Of a stretch of DNA of 64,000 nt, positions 1 to 12,190 are shown in pieces. Numbering within the stretch: position 1 is the first letter of the stretch; each line of letters opens with the position of its first letter. This stretch comes from Corynebacterium tuberculostearicum (GTDB lineage: Bacteria > Actinomycetota > Actinomycetes > Mycobacteriales > Mycobacteriaceae), in NCBI RefSeq assembly GCF_030503735.1, contig NZ_CP073096.1, forward strand, positions 620,001 to 684,000, read 5' to 3'. The notes below the pieces were generated by a model that worked only from the letters and a program-made list of their open reading frames with translations, was not told the DNA's origin and ran no database searches. The position numbers and the translations under genes were made by a program.

Positions 1-419
1 CCGTGGACAAGACTTGGAATGCTGGCGTAAAGGTAGAGACCGCTACCGTGGACCGCCGCGATATGACTTACCTGTACAACGATGGCACCAGCTACGTTGT
101 TATGGATGAAAAGACCTTCGAGCAGTTCGAGCTTCCACCGGAGAAGTTCGGCGATGCCGCTCGCTTCCTGCTGGAGAACATGCGCGTTCAGGTTTCCTTC
201 TACGAGGATGAGGCACTCTTCGCAGAGCTGCCTATTTCCGTAGACCTTAAGGTCGAGCACACCGACCCTGGCCTGCAGGGTGATCGTTCTTCCGGCGGCA
301 CCAAGCCTGCCACCTTGGAGACCGGCGCTGAGATCCAGGTTCCACTGTTCATTGAGATCGGCAACGTCCTCAAGATCGATACCCGTACCGGCGAGTACCT
401 CTCCCGCGTTAATAACTAG
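1..419 (+). CDS. efp: Elongation factor P, 3' part (5' end outside the window)
   Basis: EF-P enters the ribosomal E site and promotes peptide bond formation when the ribosome stalls at consecutive prolines; it is cytoplasmic. About 138 codons are visible, against roughly 187 in the family, so some 45-50 N-terminal residues, including the loop that touches the P-site tRNA, lie upstream of the window. The visible part runs from the end of the KOW-like N-terminal domain ([20 protein letters not shown]) through the central OB domain ([21 protein letters not shown]) to the C-terminal OB domain with the family signature near [23 protein letters not shown]. The GTG at position 3 is an internal valine codon, not a start. 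nusB follows after 11 bases, so the two are probably cotranscribed. Confidence 0.96.
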   Translation, partial: VDKTWNAGVKVETATVDRRDMTYLYNDGTSYVVMDEKTFEQFELPPEKFGDAARFLLENMRVQVSFYEDEALFAELPISVDLKVEHTDPGLQGDRSSGGTKPATLETGAEIQVPLFIEIGNVLKIDTRTGEYLSRVNN

Positions 420-430
420 GGCATCTGACT

Positions 431-1060
431 GTGTCTGATAACACCCCTAAGCGCGATATCAACTACAAGCGGCACACCGCGCGGTACCGTGCACGTCGTC
501 GTGCCGCCGATATCCTCTACGAAGCAGAAAACAGGGACGTTGACCCCGTTGCCATCGTGGAGGATCGCATCGCCTTGGCACGTGAGGATCGCAATGCGGT
601 AGCGCCTGTGGCCGAATACACGCAGGTGATTGTCAAGGGCGTCGCTGAAGAGCTGGATGCCATCGATGACACCATCTCTCGCTTCCTTGCGGAGGACTGG
701 GAACTGCACCGCCTTCCGGCCGTTGACCGCGCGATCCTGCGCCTATCGGTATGGGAGTTGCTGTTTAACCCGGATATTCCCACCGCTACTGCGGTCGTGG
801 AAGGTGTGGAGATTGCCTCCCAGTATTCCAACGATCAAGCAGCGCCATACATCCACGCTGTGTTGGATGACGTGGCGCAATCCCGTTCTGCGGAAAACCC
901 GATGTCCGCAGAACACCAGGGCCTAGAGGAAGAGGAACACGATGCTGCTGCGGCTAAGGACACGGCGGATGCCGTTCCACCAGCCGAATCGGCAGAGACT
1001 GCGAGCAACGCAACCGCGACTGATGAGGATTCTGAATCTGCGGAAGACTCGGCCGAGTAG
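431..1060 (+). CDS. nusB: Transcription antitermination factor NusB
   Basis: NusB pairs with NusE (ribosomal protein S10) on boxA RNA and lets RNA polymerase read through rRNA operons. The start is GTG, 11 bases after the efp stop. Residues about 8-150 form the usual all-helical NusB fold, recognisable by [21 protein letters not shown] at the N-terminus and [18 protein letters not shown] in the middle, followed by the [17 protein letters not shown] region. The last 55-60 residues are not part of the fold: they are rich in Glu, Asp, Ala and Ser and are probably disordered, making the protein (209 residues) longer than the roughly 140-residue form of other phyla. Such tails are common in corynebacterial NusB. 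The efp-nusB arrangement is usual in Actinobacteria. Confidence 0.95.
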   Translation: MSDNTPKRDINYKRHTARYRARRRAADILYEAENRDVDPVAIVEDRIALAREDRNAVAPVAEYTQVIVKGVAEELDAIDDTISRFLAEDWELHRLPAVDRAILRLSVWELLFNPDIPTATAVVEGVEIASQYSNDQAAPYIHAVLDDVAQSRSAENPMSAEHQGLEEEEHDAAAAKDTADAVPPAESAETASNATATDEDSESAEDSAE

Positions 1061-1162
1061 CACCGTCGAGTAGTACTCGCGCTCTTTTATCGTGAGCCAA
1101 TTTTCCGCCTGCGGTCGGCTTGGTAGAAACATCAGGCTGGCGGCGGGCGGTATTTTTGTACC

Positions 1163-2026
1163 ATGGCAGGCATGGGCAAATTCAAGATTCATGATGCGCT
1201 GGGTCTGAGAGCAGGGAAGAACTTCCGCCTCGCTGATGTAGACCCTGCCGCTACGCCAGGTTTTAGTGGCTCTAAGGCCGACCTTGCTGCTCGCTTTGCA
1301 CGTTACGACGAAGAGCTTTATGAGCTCCAAGAGCGTCTTTTTGCTAATGGTCGCGCGCATGAAGATGGCGCGCCGTCTTTACTGGTGGTTTTGCAAGGGA
1401 TGGATACCTCCGGCAAGGGCGGCGCCATCCGTAATGTCTTTTCGGTCTTTGACCCGCAAGGCACCAAAACTGTGGGCTTTGGCAAACCGACGGACGAGGA
1501 ATTGGCGCACGACTTTTTGTGGCGGATTCGCAAACATGACCCCCTGCCGGGCCAGATTGTGGCGTTCGACCGCTCCCATTATGAAGATGTGCTCATCCAG
1601 CGGGTACATAAATGGGTAGACGAAGACGAAGTGGACCGCCGTTTTGCAGCCATACGGGACTATGAGCAGGAACTTGCCGGCCGCAACGTTAAGATTTTAA
1701 AGATATTCCTGCATATCTCTCCGCAGTTCCAAAAAGAAAACCTCCTGGAGCGCACCGAACGCGAGGACAAATATTGGAAATACGATCCATCCGATATTGA
1801 GGAGCGCGGATATTGGGACGAGTACATGGCTGCTTATGAAGATGCCATTCGCCGAACAGATGAAATCTGGGCACCGTGGTATGTCCTCCCCACGGACAAT
1901 AAGAAATACGCCCGCATGGCGTTGAAATTCCTCATCGTGGACGCGTTGCGCCACCTAGAGCTTTCTTGGCCTGCACCGGATTTTGATCCTGAGCAAGAAC
2001 GCCAGCGCATTCTCGACGCCGAGTGA
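1163..2026 (+). CDS. Polyphosphate kinase 2 (PPK2) family protein
   Basis: PPK2 enzymes move phosphate between polyphosphate and nucleotides, mostly driving nucleoside mono- or diphosphate phosphorylation from polyphosphate. The 287-residue protein has the PPK2 P-loop GMDTSGKGG (about residue 78-86), the Walker B-like DRSHYEDVL (about 137-145) and the lid-module region with ERTEREDKYWKYDPSDIEERGYWD (starting near residue 196), all in the right order and close to the usual length for a single-domain PPK2. The nucleotide preference (AMP, ADP or GDP) cannot be read off safely. The ATG at 1163 lies six bases after TATTTT, which may be the -10 box of a leaderless message; the second ATG at 1172 is an alternative start. 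The gene stands alone, facing the ybjN pair across a terminator. Confidence 0.9.
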   Translation: MAGMGKFKIHDALGLRAGKNFRLADVDPAATPGFSGSKADLAARFARYDEELYELQERLFANGRAHEDGAPSLLVVLQGMDTSGKGGAIRNVFSVFDPQGTKTVGFGKPTDEELAHDFLWRIRKHDPLPGQIVAFDRSHYEDVLIQRVHKWVDEDEVDRRFAAIRDYEQELAGRNVKILKIFLHISPQFQKENLLERTEREDKYWKYDPSDIEERGYWDEYMAAYEDAIRRTDEIWAPWYVLPTDNKKYARMALKFLIVDALRHLELSWPAPDFDPEQERQRILDAE

Positions 2027-2035
2027 ATGTCCACA

Positions 2036-2098
2036 AGAAAAGCTCCCTTTCTTCCGTCCAATCCCGCATGAGGAATGGAAGGCTGAGGGAGCTTGCTT
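2036..2098. terminator. Bidirectional terminator between PPK2 and ybjN
   Basis: Left arm AAGCTCCCT (2040-2048) pairs perfectly with AGGGAGCTT (2086-2094); inside it CTTCC pairs with GGAAG and TCC with GGA, giving one long interrupted hairpin. T-rich sequence follows on the plus strand and AAGAAA precedes it, which reads as T-rich on the minus strand. It sits between two convergent genes, as expected for a shared terminator. Confidence 0.8.
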
Positions 2099-2113
2099 CT
2101 TAGGCGGCGTTAG

Positions 2114-2626
2114 TTAACTCGTGGCATCTCCAGCACCGGAGTTATTGCCTTCCGCGCCGGCCTTGCCAGCAGTTTCGGAGCCAAGCTTGGCCATCTCTTC
2201 GGCGGCAGAAACCATGGCATCCTGGCCTCGGATCACGCCATCCACGGCGGTCTTTAGGGCAGCCTGCAGCTGCTCATCGGTCATGCCGGCGGCGGCAGGG
2301 ATATCGCGCTCGGTGCGCACCACGAGCATGTCATCGTGCTCCGAGATAACTGCGCGGGCGCCGAAGGCGACGGAGTTGATCTGGTTAGCCGCGAGGAAGA
2401 GACCGGCATCGGCCTTGGAATATGCGGCGTCGGTAGGCACATCGCAACGGACAATAACTACGGAATCAAGAACCGCGAACATAGTGGGCAGGCCGTTGAG
2501 ATTGGCGGTAGCTGCCTCAATATCGCGATCCATCTTGGTCAATTCGATATCGAAGGTGCGCATGGCCTCGACAACGCGGTCAAGGGTAATCTCCGGCAGA
2601 TTGTTATCGGTAGAGGCATTAGTCAT
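2114..2626 (-). CDS. YbjN domain-containing protein (second of tandem pair)
   Basis: This 170-residue protein has the alpha/beta YbjN fold: an N-terminal helix and strand (ITLDRVVEAMRTFDIELTKMD), a middle block resembling VVRCDVPTDAAYSKADAGLFLAANQ, and a helix containing MTDEQLQAALKTAVDGVIRGQDAM. The domain is of uncertain role; in enterobacteria YbjN affects motility and stress resistance, and in Actinobacteria it is thought to act like a small chaperone-type protein. The C-terminal 25 residues are Gly/Ala/Ser-rich and probably disordered. The ATG at 2626 has GGAGG nine bases upstream and overlaps the end of the upstream YbjN gene by 8 bases, so the two are translationally coupled. No signal peptide or membrane segment is present. 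Confidence 0.85.
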   Translation of the reverse strand: MTNASTDNNLPEITLDRVVEAMRTFDIELTKMDRDIEAATANLNGLPTMFAVLDSVVIVRCDVPTDAAYSKADAGLFLAANQINSVAFGARAVISEHDDMLVVRTERDIPAAAGMTDEQLQAALKTAVDGVIRGQDAMVSAAEEMAKLGSETAGKAGAEGNNSGAGDATS

Positions 2627-3110
2627 GGTTGTGCTCCTCCCAAGTCACGAGCTGCGGGTAGAGTTCTTCCACGAAGGCGAAGGACTGCAGCATAGAATCC
2701 AGCGTGGACATCACGAAGGCGCCGATCTGGTTGCGGGACAAACCGTGGGCAATGTTGATCTCGCGTACGCCGGAAACAGCGAGGTTATTCTCGGCTGATT
2801 CAAAGAAGCGCAATGTCGGCGCGAAGTGCTGCTGGTTCCACTGGTTGAGTACCATCAGCAGGCTTGGGCCCTCAGAAGAAGGTACGTTGCCGCGCCAGAC
2901 GGAATCCGCCACGAGCACATCATCGCGCACCTGCATGGCGATGGCGACGTTGGAGAATCCCGTGCGCAGAATCTGCACGGTTTCTTCCTCGCTCACTGGC
3001 TGCTCTTCGAGGCGGTATTCCAGGTTCTCGGATGCAAAGATCTCGCCGATGCGCTCGAGAGTTACGGGCTCTACCGGCGTATCGGGATACAGGGTTGGTT
3101 CTTCAGACAC
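2619..3110 (-). CDS. YbjN domain-containing protein (first of tandem pair)
   Basis: This 163-residue cytoplasmic protein has a YbjN-like domain: VTLERIGEIFASENLEYRLEE at the N-terminus, a strand-rich middle (TVQILRTGFSNVAIAMQVRDDVLVADSVWRG), and a helix near LLMVLNQWNQQHFAPTLRF. It starts with GTG at 3110; no strong Shine-Dalgarno sequence precedes it. It overlaps the next ybjN-like gene by 8 bases on the same strand. The two proteins share the fold but are clearly diverged in sequence, so they look like an old duplication that may function as a pair. No specific biochemical function is assigned to the family. Confidence 0.85.
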   Translation of the reverse strand: MSEEPTLYPDTPVEPVTLERIGEIFASENLEYRLEEQPVSEEETVQILRTGFSNVAIAMQVRDDVLVADSVWRGNVPSSEGPSLLMVLNQWNQQHFAPTLRFFESAENNLAVSGVREINIAHGLSRNQIGAFVMSTLDSMLQSFAFVEELYPQLVTWEEHNHD

Positions 3111-3184
3111 TTAAGTAGTCTCAATCCATGTACTAATCGGGGATAAAGGTCAACCTTTGCTAGTTTACCTAAGTTCGAAATCTG

Positions 3185-4537
3185 CTACTGGGACTGCCAT
3201 AGGCGCTCGCCGCCGAGTTCGTGGGCGAGAGCAGTAGCAATGGTGGGGTAGCGGAACGTATGTCCACTGTCCTGCAGAACCGTGGGGCTTACGCGTTGTT
3301 GCGCCAAGGCCAGTTCCTGAGCGCCCTCCTTGCCCAGCAAGATTGCGGGACCGAAGGGTGGAACGGGGAGCAATGCCGGACGGTGTAGCTCTGCGCCAAG
3401 GGCTTTGACGAAGTCCTTGTTGAGTACCGGGTTAGGCGAGGCCGCATTGACCGGGCCTTCCAACGAGTCGTCCACGATGGCGCGGAAGTAGGCATCCGTC
3501 AGGTCATCGAGGGCGACCCAGCTGAACCAGAACTCACCGTCGCCGAAAGGTCCGCCCAGGCCGGTGGAGAAGAGGGCGCGCAGCAGTGGCAGGAGGCCGG
3601 AGCCGCCCGACATGGCGATGCCCGTACGAATATTGACCACGCGGGTGCCCGCGGCGCGGGCGGGTTCGCAGGCACGTTCCCAGTCAACCACAACGTCTGC
3701 GAGGAAGTCCTCCCCAGGTGCGGAATCTTCGGTGAGGACCTCATTGCCGCGGTCCGCACCGTAGTAACCCACGGCAGAGGCGCAGACCATGGTGTGGACG
3801 GAATCCGTAGCCCCCGCCAGTCGGGCTAGGTGCTCGGTGGGGCCAACGCGGGAGTCGCGGATGGCGGCCTTGTGCTCGTCGTTGAAGCGGCCGAAGATGG
3901 GCTCGCCTGCTAGGTGGACGAGGACGTCGACGCCGTGCAGGAGGTCGGGATCGGGGTGCTCCGGTCGCCAGGTGCGCTGACCTTTGCTTGCCGTGCCGCG
4001 CACAAGTTGGATCACCGTGTGCCCGGCGGTGCGCAGTTGTGCGGTGAGCGCTGTGCCTACGCTGCCGCGGGAGCCGGTCATGGCGATGGTTAGTGGTTGG
4101 GTGTTTAAGGAGGCGTCGGCAAGCCGCTGGAGAAAGGAAAGATCCTCAATGAGTTGGTGCTGCCGATAAGCAAAGACCGATTCCAGCGCCGCCGAAGGAA
4201 TGCGGGTGGAGACTTGATCGCGAACGAGCGTGCCGTCCGGGTGATCCGCAAAGGTGTGATGGTGTTGCCATTTGGCAAATTTGCGAATAGGGGAGTTTAC
4301 GCACACATCGGTGAACTCATAGCCCTCGCGGTACTGGGAGAGCTTATGCTGAGCGATCCAGCGCAGGCCGCCCGGAAGACCGAGGATGGAGGTGCCATCG
4401 CCGAGGCTCTGGGCCTGCTGGATGGGTTTCATGAAGGCAAAGGGTGCGTTCAGACGGGTTAAAGCGCCTTGGCGGGTATGCCATTGCCAGACCTGCTCGC
4501 GCGGGGCGGGGACTATGTGTTCGGCGGAAAAACTCAC
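3185..4537 (-). CDS. TIGR01777 family protein: SRPBCC domain fused to NAD(P)-binding epimerase
   Basis: Residues 1 to about 145 look like an SRPBCC/START-type ligand-binding domain (FSAEHIVPAPREQVWQWHTR), and residues about 150-450 are an extended-SDR epimerase of the TIGR01777 (YfcH/SDR39U1) type, with the Rossmann glycine motif MTGSRGSVGTAL, the strand end LVHLAGEPIFGRF and the active-site region CASAVGYYG. The family is widespread; its substrate is unknown, although relatives have been linked to cell division and cell-envelope metabolism. The longest frame starts at a TTG (4573), but AAGGAGG lies inside that extension 11 bases before a GTG at 4537, which I take as the start. It is transcribed divergently from pyrR. 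Confidence 0.85.
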   Translation of the reverse strand: MSFSAEHIVPAPREQVWQWHTRQGALTRLNAPFAFMKPIQQAQSLGDGTSILGLPGGLRWIAQHKLSQYREGYEFTDVCVNSPIRKFAKWQHHHTFADHPDGTLVRDQVSTRIPSAALESVFAYRQHQLIEDLSFLQRLADASLNTQPLTIAMTGSRGSVGTALTAQLRTAGHTVIQLVRGTASKGQRTWRPEHPDPDLLHGVDVLVHLAGEPIFGRFNDEHKAAIRDSRVGPTEHLARLAGATDSVHTMVCASAVGYYGADRGNEVLTEDSAPGEDFLADVVVDWERACEPARAAGTRVVNIRTGIAMSGGSGLLPLLRALFSTGLGGPFGDGEFWFSWVALDDLTDAYFRAIVDDSLEGPVNAASPNPVLNKDFVKALGAELHRPALLPVPPFGPAILLGKEGAQELALAQQRVSPTVLQDSGHTFRYPTIATALAHELGGERLWQSQ

Positions 4538-4588
4538 TGTGTGAAGTGCCTCCTTCTTTTCACCCTCACCCAAATGGTGGGTAAGTGC

Positions 4589-4594
4589 TAGAGT
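4589..4594 (+). promoter_or_regulatory. Candidate -10 element of the pyr operon (TAGAGT)
   Basis: TAGAGT fits the corynebacterial TANNNT -10 consensus. It is followed by an inverted repeat at 4598-4619 that would form the very 5' end of the transcript. No clear -35 is visible. Confidence 0.45.
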
Positions 4595-4641
4595 ATCTTG
4601 TGTCTAACACAATAGACACTTTTGAGACCATCAACCGGCAT

Positions 4642-4673
4642 CCTTTAAAGACCGCACCGTGAGGCGGGGAAGG
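4642..4673 (+). promoter_or_regulatory. PyrR RNA-binding element overlapping the pyrR ribosome binding site
   Basis: CCTT (4642-4645) can pair with AAGG (4670-4673) and CCGC (4652-4655) with GCGG (4664-4667), enclosing the loop ACCGTGAG, with a purine-rich internal bulge (AAAGA) on the 5' side. The GTGAGG core, bulge and stems match the PyrR-binding loop described for Bacillus and mycobacterial pyr leaders. The 3' arm AAGG is part of the Shine-Dalgarno AAGGAGG in front of pyrR (ATG at 4682). PyrR-UMP binding would therefore hide the ribosome binding site, giving translational repression, rather than an attenuator: no terminator hairpin with a T-run follows. Confidence 0.82.
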
Positions 4674-4681
4674 AGGTCACG

Positions 4682-5287
4682 ATGAGTGGAACTGACGCTA
4701 CCGCGAACAAGCTAGAGCTTTTAAGCTCCGATGACGTTTCGCGTACCGTTGCACGCATCGCGCACCAGATCATTGAAAAAACGGCGCTCGATTCCGCGGA
4801 CGCACCGCGGGTCATTCTGCTTGGCATTCCCTCTGGTGGCGTGCCACTTGCACAGCGCCTAGCGCACAAGATTGAAGAATTTTCTGGGGTTGCAGTCCCA
4901 TGGGGCTCCCTCGATATCACTCTCTACCGCGATGACCTTTTGAGTAAGCCGCATCGCGCGCTCCAACCCACAACCATCCCCACCGGTGGCATCGATAACG
5001 CCACCGTTATTTTGGTCGACGATGTGCTGTACTCAGGCCGCACTATCCGCGCCGCCTTGGACGCGTTGAGCGACGTGGGCCGTCCGGACATCATTCAGCT
5101 GGCCGTCTTGGTAGATCGCGGCCACCGCGAGGTTCCTATCCGCGCCGATTATGTGGGTAAGAATCTGCCCACCGCGCGAGAAGAAGATGTCACCGTATAC
5201 AACAGCGAGATTGACGGCCGGGATGCGGTCGTATTGACCCGAGCCGCCGCTACTAGTGGAGCTGGCTCTGAAACGGGGGAGGCATAG
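4682..5287 (+). CDS. pyrR: Bifunctional pyr operon regulator / uracil phosphoribosyltransferase PyrR
   Basis: PyrR senses UMP/UTP against PRPP and binds pyr mRNA; many members also make UMP from uracil and PRPP. The 201-residue protein carries the PRTase signature [18 protein letters not shown] at about residues 109-126 and a basic face ([13 protein letters not shown], about 83-95) of the type that contacts RNA. The ATG at 4682 is preceded by AAGGAGG, itself part of the predicted PyrR-binding hairpin, which implies autogenous control. The C-terminus has a short Ala/Gly-rich tail. pyrB follows after two bases; pyrR-pyrB-pyrC-carA-carB-pyrF form one operon. Confidence 0.95.
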   Translation: MSGTDATANKLELLSSDDVSRTVARIAHQIIEKTALDSADAPRVILLGIPSGGVPLAQRLAHKIEEFSGVAVPWGSLDITLYRDDLLSKPHRALQPTTIPTGGIDNATVILVDDVLYSGRTIRAALDALSDVGRPDIIQLAVLVDRGHREVPIRADYVGKNLPTAREEDVTVYNSEIDGRDAVVLTRAAATSGAGSETGEA

Positions 5288-5289
5288 CC

Positions 5290-6246
5290 ATGAAGCACCT
5301 CATCGATATGGCAGAGCTGGACCGAAGCGAAATTATCGGTCTGATGGATGAAGCGGATCGCTTCCGCGAGGCCCTCGAAGGCCGCGAGGTAAAGAAGCTG
5401 CCGACCCTGCGGGGCCGGACCATCTATACCCTCTTTTATGAAAACTCCACCCGCACCCGCTCTTCCTTTGAAACGGCCGGGAAGTGGATGTCTGCGGACG
5501 TCATCAACCTATCCGCCTCCAGCTCCTCGGTAAAGAAGGGCGAGTCTCTGAAGGATACGGGCCTTACCTTGGCCGCCATCGGCGCCGATGCGATCATCAT
5601 GCGTCACCCTTCCTCTGGTGCGCCGCAGCAGCTGGCCCAGTGGGTTGCCCCTAATGGCAAGGGTCCTTCGGTGATCAACGCGGGCGACGGCGCGCACCAG
5701 CATCCAACGCAGGCGCTTCTCGACGCCGTCACGATGCGCCAGCGCCTAGGACTACACAGCGAGGAAGGCTTTGCCGGCCTGAAGGTCAAGATTGTGGGCG
5801 ATTGCCTGCACTCGCGCGTCGTGCGCTCCAACGTAGATTTGCTCACCACCCTCGGCGCTGACGTAACCCTCGTGGGCCCAGCCACCCTCATGCCCTTTGG
5901 GGTAGAGAATTGGCCGGTGCGCGTGGCGTATGACTTTGATGCGGAAGTCGCAGACGCCGACGTCATCATGATGCTGCGCGTGCAGCAAGAGCGCATGAAT
6001 GGCGGCTTCTTCCCCTCCCACCGCGAATACGCCAACCTCTTTGGCCTGTCCAAGGAGCGCGCGGCGGCCATGCACAAGGACGCCATCGTCATGCACCCCG
6101 GCCCGATGCTGCGCGGCATGGAGATTAACTATGGCGTCGCAGATTTGGACAAAACTGCGGTCCTACAGCAGGTACACAACGGTGTGCACGCCCGCATGGC
6201 GGTGCTGTTTACCCTGCTGACCAATGGCGAAAACGCCGGCATCTAA
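5290..6246 (+). CDS. pyrB: Aspartate carbamoyltransferase catalytic subunit
   Basis: ATCase condenses carbamoyl phosphate with aspartate to N-carbamoylaspartate, the committed step of pyrimidine synthesis. The 318-residue protein has the carbamoyl-phosphate site STRTRSSFE (about residue 53-61), a conserved HPTQALLD (about 140-147), the 80s-loop-like [13 protein letters not shown] and the aspartate-binding MLRVQQERM. No pyrI regulatory chain is encoded beside it, as is usual for Actinobacteria, where ATCase associates with dihydroorotase instead. The next gene, pyrC, encodes a dihydroorotase with an intact metal site. The start ATG lies two bases after the pyrR stop, with GGGGGAGG upstream. 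Confidence 0.96.
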   Translation: MKHLIDMAELDRSEIIGLMDEADRFREALEGREVKKLPTLRGRTIYTLFYENSTRTRSSFETAGKWMSADVINLSASSSSVKKGESLKDTGLTLAAIGADAIIMRHPSSGAPQQLAQWVAPNGKGPSVINAGDGAHQHPTQALLDAVTMRQRLGLHSEEGFAGLKVKIVGDCLHSRVVRSNVDLLTTLGADVTLVGPATLMPFGVENWPVRVAYDFDAEVADADVIMMLRVQQERMNGGFFPSHREYANLFGLSKERAAAMHKDAIVMHPGPMLRGMEINYGVADLDKTAVLQQVHNGVHARMAVLFTLLTNGENAGI

Positions 6247-6280
6247 AACCGCGACCCACACTCAACTTTAGGGAGAGACA

Positions 6281-7618
6281 ATGACTACTTACCCGGAAAC
6301 CGGTCGCCTTTCCGCGCCGGCGGAATCCCCACTGGTGATTAAGAATGTGCGCCCGTACGGCGAAGGCGAGCCCACCGATGTCGTGGTCAAGGACGGCATC
6401 ATCGCTACCATCGGCGCTACGGCGGAGGCCGAGAACGCACAGGTCATCGAGGGCCAGGGCAACGTGCTCTTGCCAGGTCTGGTGGATATGCACGTGCACC
6501 TGCGCGAGCCCGGTCGCGAGGATACCGAGACTATCGAGACCGGCTCCAAGGCTGCCGCCAAAGGCGGTTTCACCGCCGTGTTCACCATGGCTAATACCAA
6601 CCCAGTGACCGACCAGCCGATCATCGCTGAGTCCGTATGGGCAAAGTCCCAAACATTAGCGCTGTGCGACGTCCACCCAGTGGGCTCAATTACCAAGGGC
6701 CTGGAAGGCAAGACCCTCACTGAGTTCGGCATGATGGCCCGCTCGGATGCGAAGGTCCGTATGTTCTCCGATGACGGCAAGTGCGTCCAGGATCCGCAGC
6801 TGATGCGTCGTGCTTTGGAATACGCCAAGGGCATGGACGTGCTGCTGGCTCAGCACGCCGAGGATGACCGCATGACCGGTGGTGCTTCCGCCCATGAAGG
6901 CGAGACTGCAGCCAGGCTCGGCCTGCGCGGGTGGCCGCGCGTGGCGGAGGAATCCATCGTGGCCCGCGACGCCCTATTGGCGCGCGACTACGGCAACCGC
7001 GTGCACATCTGCCACGCCTCGACCCAGGGCACCGTGGAGCTACTGAAGTGGGCAAAGGAGCAGGATATTCCTCTCACCGCCGAGGTAACCCCGCACCACC
7101 TGTTAATGACCGATGACAAGCTGCGCACCTACGATGGCCTCTTCCGCGTCAACCCGCCTCTGCGCGAACAGCGCGATACCGAGGCCCTGCGCGAGGCGCT
7201 GCTCAATGGCACCATCGACTGCGTCGCCACCGACCACGCCCCGCACGGCTCCGAAGACAAGTGCGTGGAGTTTGAAAATGCCCGCCCTGGCATGTTGGGC
7301 CTGGAATCTTCTTTGGCCGTCATCGCCAAGATCTTCGTCGAGACTGGCCTGGCCGATTGGCGCTTTGTTGCCCGCGTCATGTCCGAGCGCCCTGCAGAAA
7401 TCACCCGCCTGCCGGGCCACGGCCGTCCCATCGCAGAAGGCGAGCCAGCTAACTTGACTATTGTGGACCCAGACCACCACTGGGTTTCTGATTCCTCCAC
7501 GCTGGCCTCCAAGTCCGAAAACAACCCGTACGCTGGCGAAGAATTTGGTGCCCGCGTTACCCACACCATTTTGCGAGGCGCCGTCACTTTTGACTTGGCA
7601 GCCTCCGAAGAAGACTAA
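6281..7618 (+). CDS. pyrC: Dihydroorotase
   Basis: Dihydroorotase cyclises carbamoyl aspartate to dihydroorotate, the third step to UMP. The 445-residue sequence is a class I amidohydrolase: the metal-binding [10 protein letters not shown] lies at residues about 69-78, the conserved CHAST and EVTPHHL occur in the middle, and the catalytic TDHAPHG is near residue 317. All metal ligands appear intact, so this is an active enzyme rather than the inactive PyrC-like scaffold found in some operons. GGGAGAG precedes the ATG by a few bases. It lies 34 bases after pyrB and 2 bases before the longest possible carA frame. Confidence 0.96.
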   Translation: MTTYPETGRLSAPAESPLVIKNVRPYGEGEPTDVVVKDGIIATIGATAEAENAQVIEGQGNVLLPGLVDMHVHLREPGREDTETIETGSKAAAKGGFTAVFTMANTNPVTDQPIIAESVWAKSQTLALCDVHPVGSITKGLEGKTLTEFGMMARSDAKVRMFSDDGKCVQDPQLMRRALEYAKGMDVLLAQHAEDDRMTGGASAHEGETAARLGLRGWPRVAEESIVARDALLARDYGNRVHICHASTQGTVELLKWAKEQDIPLTAEVTPHHLLMTDDKLRTYDGLFRVNPPLREQRDTEALREALLNGTIDCVATDHAPHGSEDKCVEFENARPGMLGLESSLAVIAKIFVETGLADWRFVARVMSERPAEITRLPGHGRPIAEGEPANLTIVDPDHHWVSDSSTLASKSENNPYAGEEFGARVTHTILRGAVTFDLAASEED

Positions 7619-7662
7619 CCTTGCACACTGAAACCACCTATATGGCAGAGAAAGGCCACGAC

Positions 7663-8823
7663 GTGACTGATAGAACCCCAGCAATCCTCGTTCTCGCGGA
7701 CGGGCGCACCTTCCGCGGTTATGGCTTTGGCGCCACCGGCACCACCTTGGGCGAGGCCGTATTCACCACGGCGATGACCGGCTACCAGGAAACCATGACG
7801 GACCCGTCCTACCACCGCCAGATCGTGGTATCCGCCGCGCCGCACATTGGCAATACCGGTTGGAATGATGAGGACAACGAGTCCCACGGAAACCGCATCT
7901 GGGTTGCTGGCCTCGTTATCCGCGACCTTGCACAGCGCGTATCCAACTGGCGCGCAGAGCGCAGCTTGAGCGAAGAGATGGAAAAGCAGGGGGTCATTGG
8001 TATTCGCGGCATCGATACCCGCACCTTGGTACGCCACCTGCGCAACTACGGCTCCATTGCCGCCGGCCTGTTCTCCGGCGAAGATGCTCAACGCCCAGTA
8101 GAGGAGCTGCTCAAGGAAGTTAAGTCCCAGGACTCTATGGAAGGCGCCGATCTCGCCGCGGAGGTATCGACCGACGAGCCCTACACGATTGAGGCTGTAG
8201 GGGAGAAGAAATACACCGTCGTTGCCTTCGACATGGGTGTTAAGACCGCGACCCCGCGCCACTTTTCTCAGCGCGGCATCGAAACTATCGTCGTGCCCGC
8301 AAATACCTCCTTTGACAAGGTGCAGTCTTATAACCCGGATGGCGCCTTCGTTTCCAACGGTCCGGGTGACCCAGCTACTGCAGATGAGATGGTCGGCATC
8401 ATCAAGCAGGTGCTCGAAGCAAAGATTCCGTTCTTTGGCATCTGTTTTGGCAACCAACTTCTCGGCCGCGCGCTGGGCCTAGACACCTACAAGATGAAGT
8501 TCGGCCACCGCGGCATCAACGTGCCGGTGCGCAATAGTGTGACCGGCAAGATCGACATCACCTCCCAGAACCACGGCTTCGCGCTGAAGGCGCCGGAAGG
8601 CTATGACCCAGAGGACAAGAACGCCGAGTTCGCCACCGACTTCGGCCCCGCGCAGGTCACTCACATCTGCCTCAACGACGACACCGTGGAGGGCGTGGCA
8701 CTGCGCAACGGCATGGCCTACTCCGTGCAGTATCACCCAGAATCCGCTGCGGGCCCGCATGATGCCAACCCGCTATTCGATCAGTTCGAAGAACTGATGG
8801 ACAACCACACCCCAAATAAGTAG
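7663..8823 (+). CDS. carA: Carbamoyl-phosphate synthase small (glutaminase) subunit
   Basis: CarA hydrolyses glutamine and channels ammonia to CarB. The N-terminal half is the CPSase small-chain domain ([16 protein letters not shown], then [16 protein letters not shown]) and the C-terminal half a class I glutaminase: nucleophile Cys261 in [11 protein letters not shown], and the His-Glu pair in [13 protein letters not shown] near the end. The frame is open from a TTG at 7621 with an ATG at 7642, but AGAAAGG lies seven bases before the GTG at 7663, which also gives a protein starting close to the conserved domain, so I prefer 7663 (386 residues). In the glutaminase elbow, the usual His after the Gly is Asn (FGNQ), which I recall from other corynebacteria. 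Confidence 0.93.
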   Translation: MTDRTPAILVLADGRTFRGYGFGATGTTLGEAVFTTAMTGYQETMTDPSYHRQIVVSAAPHIGNTGWNDEDNESHGNRIWVAGLVIRDLAQRVSNWRAERSLSEEMEKQGVIGIRGIDTRTLVRHLRNYGSIAAGLFSGEDAQRPVEELLKEVKSQDSMEGADLAAEVSTDEPYTIEAVGEKKYTVVAFDMGVKTATPRHFSQRGIETIVVPANTSFDKVQSYNPDGAFVSNGPGDPATADEMVGIIKQVLEAKIPFFGICFGNQLLGRALGLDTYKMKFGHRGINVPVRNSVTGKIDITSQNHGFALKAPEGYDPEDKNAEFATDFGPAQVTHICLNDDTVEGVALRNGMAYSVQYHPESAAGPHDANPLFDQFEELMDNHTPNK

Positions 8824-8848
8824 ACAACCAGGAAAAGGAAGAATAACT

Positions 8849-12173
<3,325 letters not shown>

Positions 12174-12190
<17 letters not shown>

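Noticed and set aside
1066-1090. Terminator after nusB (CGAG-TAGTA-CTCG followed by CTCTTTTAT)
   Set aside because: The stem has only four pairs; too weak to list, although the T-run is suggestive.
7615-8457. 280-codon minus-strand frame over carA
   Set aside because: Antisense to carA with no domain; the carA motifs on the plus strand are unambiguous.
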